In this document: positions 32,778 to 44,787 of the stretch, piece by piece | Numbering within the stretch: the stretch's first letter is position 1 | Layout: every line of letters starts with the position of its first letter | DNA from: Salvia splendens | Taxonomy: Eukaryota; Streptophyta; Magnoliopsida; Lamiales; Lamiaceae | Reading direction: 5' to 3' | Length of the DNA: 64,000 bases | NCBI RefSeq assembly: GCF_004379255.2 | Contig: NC_056035.1 | Span: 29,465,208-29,529,207 of the forward strand | Notes under the pieces: generated by a model | The model's database searches: none | Seen by the model: the letters and a program-made list of their open reading frames with translations, nothing else | Told to the model about the DNA's origin: nothing | Program-made: the position numbers and the translations under genes

Positions 32778-34286
32778 AGGATTGAAAGTAGAACTGAAAG
32801 ACAAAAGAAGAAAGAATGCCTAGAAACTGAAAAAACAGGTCAGTGAATCATTGAATAAAAGTAAATTCATATAGAATAGAGAAACAGGAAATACATGCAC
32901 TAAAATTTTTTTACTATAAATTTTATATGCAGGGACAAACTGCACAGGATCTCAAATAGAGAAGCCATTTAACATCGCAAGGATAAAATGGAACCAATGA
33001 AACGTTCAAGGTTAGAACACTACATTAACTATATTAAGAATAGAGAGTGAAAAATAATGCTAACAGAATAGATAAAGAACATATACTAAGAGACAAAATA
33101 TGCAGATTTAGAATTAGGGAAGAATAAGAAACTGAACTATTTTTCTGTTGATTCTCTTGATTGATTTCTGTTGAGAGAGGAAGAAGTGACAGTGAGAGTG
33201 TTAAGAGAGGAGGTATTTATAGGGTAAAAAATGGTCAGCATGCTCCTTAAAAAAGTAATTTAGGTTCAAAAAAATATAATAATGAGAAAGACCTTTCCAA
33301 TAACAAAATTTATATACTAATTTGCAAATATTTAATAATATTCTGACAGAATAGTAGTTAGTAATATTGTGACAAAAAAAAATGATTAATAACTAATTTG
33401 CAAATATTTAATAGGAAAAATTATAAATTAATATAAATATAGAATAAGAATTACAAAATGATCCCACTTTATTTCATAAGTTTACCTTCATCTAAATTTA
33501 TTTAAGGCCCTTCTCACTTATTTTATTATTAACTTATTATTGTTCTATATATAGGTGGATGATTGTGTTAAAAAAAACAACTCAAACACTAAAGAAACAC
33601 CGGTCGCCATTCACTCCGCTGGAAAAAAGGAGAAAGAAGAAACCCAAGGAAGATGATACAACAAAATCAACAAAATGATTACACAAAAAGCACACATGCA
33701 TACCTATTCTACTTCATCAATATATAACCAAATAGGTATGAAATTCTTTTCTTTCAATACATGAAAACAAAATTACTCTTAGTTATAGGTTTTGCATCTC
33801 ACTCTAAAGGATGCAGATTAATTACTATACCTAGTCAGAATTATACCATCCATATTTAGAATTTACAGAACATAGCTAAAGTATACTTATTTTAACTATA
33901 TACTTAAATATTTAGTAGGCTGTACCCTTTTCTCCAAATTACTATACAAAGCGGATTTCTGAAACAGATAAATTGATTGCTATTGATTTGCAGTTTTTTG
34001 TATTTAATTAGCTGCCCCCTCTATCTCTCTCTCTCGGTCTCTCTCAACCATTCTCTTTTTGTCTTATTTTTCACTCAATTTCCTCTCTGTCTTGGAAACT
34101 GCTGAAAAATTTGAATCTCTCTCTCACTTGATTACTAACATATCAACATAAAATATTCAGGGAAAAACTGGATTGGAAACTGCGAATTTACAATAAGTAC
34201 TCATTTGCAGATATAAATTGCATAAAATTTCCAAGGTAAGATGATACTACTAATATTTAGTAGGTTGTACCCTTTTCTCCAAATTA
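32778..34286. other. AT-rich DNA, no gene; one local duplication
   Basis: A segment at about 33908-33950 (TTTAGTAGGCTGTACCCTTT and following) is repeated at 34255-34291, where it is cut by the solo LTR and resumes at 35822. A CT-rich run lies at 34020-34050. No coding region supported. Confidence 0.5.
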
Positions 34287-34291
34287 CTATA
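34287..34291. repeat. Target site duplication, left copy (CTATA)
   Basis: CTATA before the solo LTR, matched by CTATA at 35817-35821. The nearby duplicate of the empty site (33945-33950) has a single CTATA followed by CAAAG. Confidence 0.88.
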
Positions 34292-35816
34292 TGATAAGTG
34301 TCAGGTTTGATCAGGTGTCGCGTCAAGCAAAGGATGTATCCTACTGATCAGGATGGAAGTCCCAGCTAAGCCTGAACCTGGTATCAATAATTCCTCAACC
34401 CACTTCTACTGACTAGTATAGTGGATGTAAGGGTCGAATCCCACAAAGATGAATGCGCTTTGGTAATTGTGGTGATATTCCGAAAAGGTTGGTTAGCTAC
34501 CACGCTTGGGGTTGAGATTCTAACTAGACTGGAAATTAAGGTGGTACTTTACTGACTAGGAGGGGTGAAAGATGATTGATAAGCAGCTGTGTACGTGAGA
34601 GTGGGGGAACATTATGTTTCAGAAAATATGTGGGAGGTACGGGGTTACTATAAAAGACTAAACGGAGTATCAGAGAATAAGTGGTAGTTAGGTGACTAGG
34701 CTGACAGATCTGTAGGGTACCAGCAGAAAAGGTAGATAAAAGTAAGGACAAAAGCAAAAAGTAACTAAAAAGCAAAAGTGGTCCCAAACTTGGATGTGGA
34801 TGTCTTCTTCTTCAACATGAATCAACTCAGATTAACAAACCCAGATTCATGGACGAGAAATGCAGATTAACAACTTCACAAGAACAGATCTACAATCTAA
34901 ACTCCAAATCAAAAGATTTAACTAACGAAACTGAAATTACGCTTATTGGGTAACATGCAAGGTGACAGAAATCACGTAGACTAGGCTTTCAAACTTAACC
35001 ATTTCAGATCTAAAATCTAACAGCTATATAAATTCATGAACTCAGATTTATCAATGCGGAAATGAAAACATACTCGCAACACTTGGAAATTACAGTAATA
35101 ACTAGATCTAAGCTATCTAGGCAGAAAGAAACATAATCAAACAGAAAGAAATGCATAAAAACAACTTCATTGCATAAAAGGTGTTTGGATCTAAACGAAA
35201 TACTTCAAAAGCAAACGGAAATTGAAAGTGCAACAGGTCCAACGTAAGGAAACACATAAAGATTAACTAAGAAAGCAAATAAAGATTGTTTGCCACTCCG
35301 GGCGATGAAACTGCTAACACTACGAAACACGCTGGCTGGAACGAGATAATACGGAACTCCGGCGAACTGGTGGACTTCAGGTGACCATGGTTGTGGCGAG
35401 GAACGAGAATATGAAGGACAAAGCTGAAGGAACTAACTGCCGAGAGAGAATTCTAACTAAGTGTAGAGCTCCTAAAGTTGATTCACTATGATCGATGATG
35501 GTTTCTCTCTCGAAGTGTCTCCCTTTTATATGGAGGCCTGCCCTTGATTTTTAGGGTAGACTCTCTTCGCGAAATGACCCTTTTGCCCTTACTTGTGGCT
35601 GCTCTTCCCAGCTATCCTTCTTCTCCATCTCGAGCCTTTTTACCATGCATACTGTCAGTATAACAATATTCTGATGCCCTTTTCACCTGAGTTATCCGAT
35701 ACCTTTCTTTCTGACTGGAACCCTTTCCCTGCACACTTTAGCAACTCTTTTGCAGATATATTCCAATTATGTATGTTATACTGACCAGTAACCAAAGCCT
35801 AGAATACGACTTATCA
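34292..35816 (-). mobile_element. Solo LTR, 1,525 bp, probably Athila-like
   Basis: Starts TGATAAGTG and ends GACTTATCA with a 5-bp direct repeat on both sides, and no internal domain, so it is a solo LTR left by LTR-LTR recombination. On the minus strand a TATA box (TATAAAAGGGAG, plus 35522-35533) is present. The GGGTCGAATCCCACAAAGAT block matches in style the GGGTCGATCCCACAGAGAAG block of the element 2 LTR, which also begins TGATAAG on the minus strand. Overall sequence differs, so it is a related but separate family. Confidence 0.85.
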
Positions 35817-35821
35817 CTATA
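35817..35821. repeat. Target site duplication, right copy (CTATA)
   Basis: Pairs with 34287-34291 around the solo LTR. Confidence 0.88.
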
Positions 35822-35925
35822 CAAAGGGGATTTCTTATTTGGTCATTTTAAAATCTTATGCTTATTTTATTTAATAGTGTGACAACCTATCAAATGTTTG
35901 CATTGCCAAATGAGATTTACGTTGG

Positions 35926-36001
35926 CTGATAACTGAATTAGGGGATATTCATTATTTTTGGTAGATATAATATGCCATACATACTGATAACTGAATTAGG
36001 G
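35926..36001. repeat. 58-bp tandem duplication interrupted by Athila-like element 2
   Basis: Unit CTGATAACTGAATTAGGGGA and onward to CATACATA: copy 1 is 35926-35983, copy 2 starts at 35984, is cut at 36001 and resumes at 45989-46037. The period of 58 bp and near identity (one C/T change) show a recent tandem duplication older than the insertion. Confidence 0.85.
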
Positions 36002-37185
36002 TGGCGGGCACACGGATAGCGACTGCGGGATATGGAATTTTTATTCAAGTCATATGGAAGAGATAACTGAACCGGATGGATCAATTAGCAAATGTCGTTG
36101 CCACTTGATCATGTTGCTCTCGCTCTCGCGCACCACCAATGTAATTTATAAACTCCCAATTTTGCACTACTTTAACAGTAAAGCGGCAAGTTCGGGGTCG
36201 ATCCCACAGAGAAGCTAGTGTATCGAGTGTGTCCGTACAGAATTTTACTTTAACTTTGGGAGTTTTTAACTACTGATTTTACTTTAGACAGAAAAGTAAC
36301 TAACTACTTGCTCAAGTGAATTTTAACTACTAGGTCAAGTGAATTTCAGAACATTAACTACTTAGAACAGTAAACATGATGACGAAAACAGAACCACTTC
36401 GATTTTATACTCAAAATCCAAACGAGTACATCGATCATGCGGAATGTAAAAAGTTCAAAACTTTAACTACAAAGCAACTTGAAATTTAACTAAGCTAACA
36501 CTTCGGAAAATACGAAAGCAAGTAAAAACCGAGAAGATCCTCGGCGAGAAACTTGAGATAACGCCTACAGATATAGAGTATTCTGTAGCGCTCACTTCGG
36601 TCGCCCTTTAACTAAACGTTTCTCTATCTAAGCTATCTAGAGAGATGAGCCAAACTAAACTAAAAACTAAAGACGGAAAGGTAAAAGCTCTGGTCCAATG
36701 TGGTGGCATATCCTCTATTTGTAGGCTCGGCACGACCTCCAGCTGGATAACGATCTTGGCAGGGAATATTCGCTCATGCTGAGAGTGAGCGACTCATTGA
36801 TTGCTACATGCTTTCCTTCTAGAATGACGGCGCTTTTCAGTAACAGATTCATGACTCAGCTCCGTCCTTGCGTCTCATATATCAGCACGTGTCCCCTTCT
36901 AGAACGTTGTCCTTGATAACAGAATGATGCGCACCATCCTGCTCATTGCTTCACATGTCCTTCTTCTAGAAGCCAGTGGTCCCCTCCTTGACTACTTGAT
37001 TACCCCCCTTGATCAACTCCCCCGATTCCTGACCTTTTTTCGCCTATTGTACTTGCTTGATCAGTTTGGCCTTGTTTCCTTGGTCAAGCGGCATTCCTGC
37101 ACATTTAACACTTGCTTTGCGCGATAAAACCGATCAAGTAGCGTACATTTTACCCCTAAACCGATGCATGAAATGGGCCTTATCA
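36002..37185 (-). repeat. 3' LTR of Athila-like element 2
   Basis: On the minus strand starts TGATAAGGCCCATTTC and ends GTGCCCGCCA. Aligns with 44788-45988; near the inner end it lacks a ~30-bp stretch (GTAGTGAATAGGGGTTTGGC and following) kept at 45022-45050. Its TATA region reads TTTGTAGG on the plus strand (near 36719) where the other LTR has TTTATAGG, so the promoter motif is mutated here. Confidence 0.9.
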
Positions 37186-37200
37186 AACTGCTCACACTTA
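37186..37200 (-). promoter_or_regulatory. 3' polypurine-type tract of element 2
   Basis: Minus strand TAAGTGTGAGCAGTT directly before the 3' LTR, identical to the end of the tract in element 1 (17415-17429). Confidence 0.55.
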
Positions 37201-38869
37201 AAAAACATACTTATCCCCAAGTATAAGGAAAAAGAAAAGAAAAAGATAATTTCAGGCATGGTTTACTCATTTCAAGAAAGTAAAAGAAAACGAAAAAGAA
37301 AACAAGACTCGAAATAAAAACACATATTCACATAGATGCATTAGATCGAATAAGTTTCCAACAATCATACCCGAGGTCGAGGTCAATCCATTTGCCAGCA
37401 GCTTATGTTTCTTCCTTTTCGCTTTTACTTGATCAGTGTGTCAGTTCGTCAAGATTGCTCAATTTTAAAACCACTGTTGGATTCACTCAGTCACTCATTT
37501 CTCACCAGAGATGTTAGGACTGTTCACTCGGTATTGCCACAAATTTAATACCTCGAATCGGATTGCACAAGATAGTTCCTTAAGGTCTTTATTTCGGGTG
37601 TATTGGGGCTTAAGGGTAGTGGTGTATCAGGTTAGGGTCCTAGGGGTCCTAAGTTTAAAAATATAAACTGTAAAAAGAAAAACACATGAGTCAAGTGGCG
37701 ACTTCTAGCCTTTAGTCACTGGATATCTTACTTGGTCAGTGGCGACTTCTAGCCTTTAGTTTTTGGCTTTATTCTCTAACTTTCGACTACTGGGTCAGGC
37801 TACAATTTTCTGCCCTCTTTTTCTCAAACCGTTCTCGATTCTTTTTCCCGACATTTTTTTTTGACTTGATTTTTCTGACTTGATCAACCTGATTGACTAA
37901 CTTGCTCAACCCGGCTACCCTTTTATTTTGACTTTCTATCGGTATCCCCTTTCCTTTTGAAATTAGCTCATCTCTCTGACCCATTTTCCTCACGTGTTTA
38001 TATATAAAAAGTATATGGAAGTTGGATTGGGTTTCAAAAGAACGGGTAAAAGTGTATTTGGGCTCAATGTGGTTAACTAAGGGGTGACTTGCTTGACGAG
38101 TCGGGTTCGTGGAGCGAAAGAAGAAAAGGCTCAATTGGTTAAGTCCTAATGCCTTTAGTCCTCACTACTTGTGCAATTTTCATCTAAATATTAAAAATCA
38201 GCCTCTCGTAAAATATTTTTCTTTGTAAAAATAGTAGAAAGTGTTCTACTTTGGCTTATAACTCACATATAGAGAGGCTTCACAGTAAGTTTAAAAATTG
38301 AGCATTTCTATCATACTTGCGTCGTTCAAACTGATCAAGTTTTTGCAATCAAGTTTCTACATGTAAACATACTGAGTCCTTTTTCTAACTCTTCCCAAAG
38401 TAATTAAGTCTTCCACTTATCCAATTTCATGCATACTGCCCTAATTACTAACTGATAATTTGTATTTTCAAAATTTTGACATGAACGATTTTTTTATTTC
38501 CTGGAACTAACCCTCCCCCCTCCCACTGCATATGAACTCGTCCTTGAGGGACTGGATGCGGTGGAAAAAGGGTTAGGCACATGAAACGGCTCAACAAAAA
38601 CAAAGAAAACTTCTCACACTTAGACCAGACACTAGGCTAAGTGTGAGACAGTGCCAACAATCAAACATGCCAAATAAAAAAGCAACAACCAAAACAGATA
38701 AGGCAGACAAACAAACATAACAAAAATAAACATGCATAAATTCTCACACTTAGACCCAACACAGGTCTAAGTGTGAGGTGGAGTAGAATATCAGTTATAC
38801 AAACCAAAAATAAATAAAAATAAAATTGTTTAAACTTGAAATGAACTGATATTGGAAGGGGGGTTGTAC
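37201..38869 (-). other. Non-coding 3' tail of element 2 with conserved structures
   Basis: Holds, in element order: twin stem-loops (38778-38741: GGTCTAAGTGTGAGG pairs with its inverse; 38648-38611: CTAAGTGTGAGA with TCTCACACTTAG), an internal purine tract (38529-38509), a direct repeat GTGGCGACTTCTAGCCTTTA at about 37698 and 37740, and the conserved block 37519-37439. The order matches element 1 (16161 to 17145). No ORF supported. Confidence 0.68.
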
Positions 38870-40777
38870 TTAATGCATCCTGGGAGGTTGTCTGGGGGAT
38901 GCTGAGGGTGGCCTGGAGGATGATGGGCGCCGGGTTGGAGGAGAACTTGTAGAGGGAGGTGGTGGTTGGCTGGCAGGGGCTTGATTATGGGTGGTTCCCA
39001 GCAACCTGGCCAGCAGGACTAGTTGAGAATTCAAATTCTCCACCAGCTGCGTCAATGTTTGCTCCACTCGGAGCTTCCATGAGTCGTCAGCACGTGCAGC
39101 CTCATGACGCTCCATCCTTGGAGTGGGCACCCACTGTATACTTTCCTCTTCTTCTTCTTCTTCTTCTTCTTCTTCTTCTTCTTCTTCAGCAGGGGTTGCT
39201 GAGGGTTGCTCAGGCCCCGTTCTCCTTCTGGGTTGGCTTCTCTGTTGCTCCCTCCGACCGGCTGCATAAAATTGAAAATCCTCTTCTTGCGTCTTCTCCA
39301 GTACCTGAGTTCTAACAAAGAAATCACGGTCAAATAATTTGGGACTAGGGCAAAGGATGGGACGTCCGGCACACTGCACAATCCAATTCCTCCTCAAATA
39401 GGTCCCGAGGAGGTGGCAGACGTTTAGATGGCGGGCAACACGGGTAGCAATTTGATTTATGGAGTAGGCCAACTAGAATCCCAGATGGACCTTCCTCTGG
39501 TCTCTCATACTCCACATAAAGTAGAGTTCGGACAGGGTAATAATTGACAGCGTATTGGCTTGTCCGAGGAGATTACATGCTAGGTAGATCTGGGCTAGGC
39601 GGAGGGCAGGATCAACAATGTGATGACCTCTGGATTCAGAGGCTGTAAAGGTAGGGGCACGTCCGTTGCATAGGGCCTTCCAGATGGCCTGCTGATCGAA
39701 ATCAGGTTTCCAATGAGGGAGACTGATATCGCGCCCAACCCAGTCCCCGTTAGCCACCTGGCCTTCTGTGTAGAGGCCCATCCGGATGGAGAATTCATTG
39801 AGGCTCATCAGTTGGTCCTGGACAAACACCCTAAAGGACACACTCCTGTCCTCCAAGTCTGAGCTTCCGGTGAACCGGAAGGATGTGAAAAACTCCTTAG
39901 CCAGGACCTCCGGTACGAGGGTCGCATCCACCTCTAGCAACCATTCAAACCTGATGCTGGCAATATATTCAGTAAACCTCTCCTTCATCATGATCTCCTC
40001 CAGGGACGGCTGGTGCAACATCTTCCCCGCCTTCAACCTCTTCTGGGGCGTTACCCTTTGGCGGACTTCCTCCTGCCACTTGGGGTTATCAAATTTCAGC
40101 ATCTGTTGGAGAAGAGCTGAGGTCAAAACCACGTGCTGGTGAGAGTAGGTGGTGGCGGAAGGTGTTGCAAGCCTTCCTTGTTGTCTTCTAGATGTTCGGG
40201 TCCATCGCAACTCTTGTTCCTCCGTATCATTGCCCTCATCTCTATCTCTTGGCAGTGGGGAGGTTGGCTCGGAAGCATCTGCAATGACGATCCCCACGTT
40301 GGCAGGGCGGCTTCTCTTAGGAGGAGGAAGAACACTCTTCCCCTTCCCCTTTCTCTTCCTCTGTCTCTCTTCCCTAATCAGGCTATCCTCGGCAGCCTCT
40401 CTCTCATATTCAGCCTCATCGGTCCATTGATTCTCTGATTCCTTCTCATCTACCAGCCGCCGCACTACGCGGGGCATCTGCTCTATCGTCTTCTCTTCTT
40501 CTCTGGTCTTCAGAACTACCACTTCCTCCAGGAGCTGGTCCATTGTCATACGGCGCGTTTGACGGCGCAGCGGCTCCTTCTCCTTCTCATCCTCCCCATA
40601 GACGAACAACGGGTGGAAGTCCTCCACTTCTTCGTCGTTGATTTCGCCGCCTTCAGTCAAATGCGGCTCATGGATTGAAGTGGAACCGCCACCCCTTGCT
40701 GGTGACGGAATAGCAAACGGCTGCTCATAGGCCTCTCTCCATCCTTCCTCATCAGAGGTGTCCCCGCTGTGTTGCAT
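38870..40777 (-). pseudogene. ORF3 of Athila-like element 2
   Basis: Homologue of 13299-16048. One frame from about 40777 to 38870 with a single TAG at 39473-39475 where element 1 has Trp (HLGYWLA). The start is probably a little further upstream (an ATG at 40851 is in another frame). The first half is acidic with basic patches (RKRKGKGK, PPKRSRP, possibly nuclear targeting). The domain at ~40080-39400 has EWLLEV, LAKEFFTSFRF, RMGLYTE and NVCHLLGTYLRRN. A (TTC)n microsatellite at 39148-39188 encodes about 14 Glu in a row. A Pro/Ser-rich tail ends the protein. No membrane span seen. Function unknown. Confidence 0.78.
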
Positions 40778-40851
40778 GAGGGAGTTGGTTTTGGGTGGAG
40801 GAGGGCTAGGATTTTCTTGACAGGCTTGGGATGAAGTTTCCCGGTCCCCAT

Positions 40852-41770
40852 CCTAGGCGCCGGAACTGGAGGAGGAGGATGAAGTTGGGAGTTGCTCGAT
40901 CACATGCTTGCTGGTAATGGTGATGAGTGCTGGTGGAGAAGATGATAATAATTTGGGCAAGGGTTTGGAACTTGGAGCGATATGGGAGAGTAAATGGAAT
41001 GCACTGTAGTTGCTTTCGTTAAAAGTGCAATACGGCTCTGAGATCTGCCTATTATATTGATATCACGGCTGTTGGGATCCCTGACTGTTGAGATCCATGC
41101 GACTGTTCAAATCTCTGCGACTCTTCGCGTACAGGCGCGCCTTTTCAGAGTGCCAGCTGGCAAAGCTTCTCCGATACGCTACTTCCCTCTCTCCAGTACT
41201 ATTCTATCCAATGCAGCAGTTGGCGCTTCCGAACACCTCTTTAATGGCTGCACAAGTCCTATCATCACCTGCCCTGATCAATGCAAGTACTATACCACCA
41301 ATTAAATTCGAATTGCACTGATCAAGTGGACAATTAATTCCAGATGAAAACTCAAATAATTCCACTTGATCAGTCTCCTTCTTTACTTCCGACTTTTAAT
41401 TTTCCTAAGATTTAAAAACTAATACATGAAAAACTATTTACACTAACTACAAAGGACTTGACCGAGTTCCCCTAGGATGTCACTTGATCAGTTTAATAGA
41501 TTAAGAATTTGGTGCTTGATCAAGCAGACTACCCATGAGTACCCGATCATTCCTTTTACCTGCTCACTGGATAAGATTAGGCAGGATCAGTGGAATTTCT
41601 TCCACTATGCCCGCTTCGTTCTTGTCTCTGTAGGGCTCAACCCGATAACTATTTACCACGAAGGAGAACGAATTGGGAGGGGGGGTCTCCTTGGAGTATG
41701 TTTGCCTCTTGTGTGTGCATTGCCATGATGGTACGAGGGTCCGCCCATTTTGAATTCTGCCTCCTGGGTA
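40852..41770 (-). other. Interval replacing RT, RNase H and integrase
   Basis: About 0.9 kb between the truncated pol frame and ORF3. It holds a CT/AG-rich leader near ORF3 comparable to 13150-13290 of element 1, and CATGATGGTACGAGGGTCC-type DNA without integrase motifs. More than 2 kb of pol coding is absent relative to element 1. Confidence 0.6.
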
Positions 41771-44600
41771 TCAGTTTGAGTTGACATTGGAAGAGTAGCT
41801 CTTTCTGCCCACTATGAGCTCTTCCTTTCCCAAAGCGGGGTCGAGTCTGCGTTGTCGATTAAGGTGGGGTGTCACTCCTTCTTCTAACATGGTGGGATGC
41901 ATGCACAGATCTGGGTTAATCTCTATCAAGTCTGCTGTTTTCCACTTGACCACCTCTTGACCCAGCCTTCGTTCTTCCATCAATTTTCCTCCCTGTCCTT
42001 GCAAATTTGGTTTGACTGGTTTTTGATACGTCTGGTTGGACAGGATCTTGAGGGTAACTGGCGATGCAGGTAAAGACAATAGTTGCCTTGTAGGCGCGGG
42101 ACTTTCCTTCAACATTCTTCTCAATGAGGCGGCTTGGTCAGGTGGTTTTTTGACCCTTGCCGGTTGAGTGATCTCTTTTGACCCAGCTGGTCGTGATGGC
42201 TTACAGAAATCCATAATTGCCCTTTCAATGGCTTGATCATCCATTTCCGCAGTCATCGTTGCATCGAACCATTCAGCTGCTTCCTTCTTAAGCTGTTCAT
42301 CTTCAATGGAATCAGTGGGCGATCTTTTGAAGAGTTCCTTTTCTAGATACCTTTGCTCCCAAGGTCTGATAGTATCTACCAATTGTATGCTCTCACTGTC
42401 CTGTGGCTTCCTCACAGCTTCATCAATGTCAAATGTAAGTTGTTCTCCATTAGAGTCCAGATTCATCGTCCCATGGCGGACGTCAATGACTATGCTGGCT
42501 GTAGATAGGAATGGCCTTCCCAAAATGACTCCAATAGACTCCTCCGCTCCTGGCTCTGTCATCTTTATGACGAAGAAGTCGGCGGGGTACATGAATTTTT
42601 TTACCTTGATGATTTCATCTTCCAGAATTCCCTCTGGGTGAACGTAAGACCCGCCTGCTAGCCGTATCACCATACCGGTTTTGACAAGCTTAACTTTTCC
42701 CAGCTTTTCGTATACATAATACGGCATAACATTGATGGAAGCCCCTAGGTCGCACATTGTGTGCTTCATTCGAACGTCTTTGATGAAAATTGGGAGCGTG
42801 AACACCCCTGGGTCAGTCTTTTTTAGTGGAAGATCACTTGGTCCGATCACCACGGTTACATTTTCTGCATTGACCATCCTCCCCTTCTCAGTGACCTATT
42901 CAAGGGTACTAGAATCTCCTTCTTTTGTGACTTGATCAAGGGCACTGGACTTAGAGCCTTTTTCATGATTGGGTCCGTCTGCGGGTGCTGGAGAACTCGC
43001 AGATGGGCTTTGATAAACTCTTCTTGATTTCAGAGATACTGCATTGACATTCTCTCGCCCAGTAGGTTGTTGTACTGTAGCTGGAATCTTTCCTTCATTT
43101 CCTCTCAGCTCGCCCAGTGACATGGCGACCTGAGATAACTGCTTTGTCAGCATCTCCAACTCCGCCCGCTGCTCTTTCTGAGCCTCCTGGATTTCCCGCA
43201 TCGCATAATTAGGATGGTGCGGTACTATCATATCTCCTTGGCCATCGTTGGGGTGTCGGTTGTATCTTTGATTCGGTGGTCCCCCACCGTGGTTGGGCTA
43301 CGGGTAGTCAGATTGCCCATAATGCTCTTGCTGGTATTGTGGCTGGGTATGCTATTGGTTGCTTCTCTGGTGTGGCGGGACATAACTCACCATTTGGTTG
43401 TTCGGTTGCCTTCCCTGGTTGCTTGACTGGGGGACTTGCTGTCTGTATCCCCAATTTCCTTCATTATGCCTGCTTGACCAGTTGGACTGTCCTCCACTGA
43501 ACCAGTTTCCTTGAGGTCCTCTTGACCAACCTGCTTGGCCTCTCTGCATTCTGATCCCTCCGCTATTTGTCCTTTCCTAGTTTCGTGCTGGTCAGTTGGG
43601 CTGCCCCTCAGAGGGTTGCATCTGCTGTGTCGAGGGTTGAGGTGGTTGGCTCTGACTCTGATCAGTCCACCTAAAGTTAGGGTGGTCTCTCCATGGAGCG
43701 TCTCTCTGTTTTCCCTGGATCCAATTGTCATTTGCATTCCAGTGGCCTACGACATTCACTTGGGGTTGCGGCTCCACCTCAGGGGAAACTTGCAAGAGTA
43801 ATAGTGATGCTCTTCTGGCGGTGGTGGCGGCGGCACAAACTACTGCTCCTTCGGCGCAGGCGGTGGAGGTGCTCTGGATTTCTCTACTGCCTCTAACAGC
43901 TTCTTCTCCATCTGTTCAAATCGAGCCTCCAGTTTCTCATCGCTGTACGCCTCTGCTGCGTGCACCGCACCTCTTCGGTACTGGCCACGGGACGTCTCGT
44001 ACGAGCGCTTGGCCTCAATGAGCCTCTCTAGGATGTTTTTGGCTTGGCTGAATGAGGTCTTAGAGAAACCCCCCTGAGCTGCTAGGTTGAGATCATTCTT
44101 GCTATCGACTGTCAGTCCCCCGTAGAAGATCCAGTAGATCTCCCGCTCCCCATCTTGTGGTTGGGGCATGCTTGAAGCAGCCCTTGGAATCTATTCCAAT
44201 ACTGGCCGATGGGCTCATCATACTCCTGTCTGGCTTCCGTAATCTCCCACTTGAGGGCACTCATCTTCGATGCAGGGAAGAAACGATCTAGGAAAATCAT
44301 TCGGAACTCGGCCCAGGTTCTGATGGACCCTTCTGGCAGTCTCGACAGTACTTCTGACTTGATTGTGATGGTCCGCATCCCAGGAGTGATGGCGATGGCA
44401 TGGGTGGGCTCCTTTTCATCATGTGTGTGCAGGGAACCAATTCCTGAATCGTTGTCGACGAGGCCATCTCTGCTTCTGTTTGTTCAAGTGGTGGTGGTCT
44501 TGGTTGCGCGTTTTGCTCTCCTTCTTCTTCGCTGGTCAGTTGATCAGCGGCTGCTGCTGCGACTAGTGCGGCTCTGTAACCGGTGGTAACTACGCCGGCT
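41771..44600 (-). pseudogene. gag, protease and start of RT of Athila-like element 2
   Basis: Reading on the minus strand from about 44600: gag core with SRLPEGSIRTWAEF, RFFPASK and LLQACPNH (44378-44120), then a coiled-coil stretch, frameshifted twice (near 44140 and 43840). A Gln/Asn/Trp-rich linker (43795-43350) follows with in-frame TGA/TAG stops, then 43231-42896. After TAG 42896 the same frame continues as protease from 42877: catalytic DLGAS (Asp codon 42751-42749), VILGRPFLS. RT begins with INPDLCMHPTML, and after QRRLDPALGKEEL the homology ends at about 41800. Everything from there to integrase is gone. Confidence 0.85.
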
Positions 44601-44764
44601 TCCTAGACTATCCAATGAGCGTTAGTGCCTCTGTATATAAGAGGGTGATTCCAGTGGCCGCCGCGGTGGTACCTTCTCATCAACAGAAGAAAAACAAATG
44701 AGAAAAGAAAGAAACAAAATTATATACACCTATGCGCTACACACAAACATAAAATAACACCATG

Positions 44765-44784
44765 CTTCCCCGGCAACGGCACCA
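44765..44784 (-). promoter_or_regulatory. Primer binding site of element 2, tRNA-Asp type
   Basis: Minus strand TGGTGCCGTTGCCGGGGAAG, three bases from the LTR end. Same T variant as element 1. Confidence 0.85.
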
Positions 44785-44787
44785 TTT

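Noticed and set aside
40123..40438. Plus-strand frames of 93-101 codons
   Set aside because: Antisense to the acidic first half of ORF3 in element 2.
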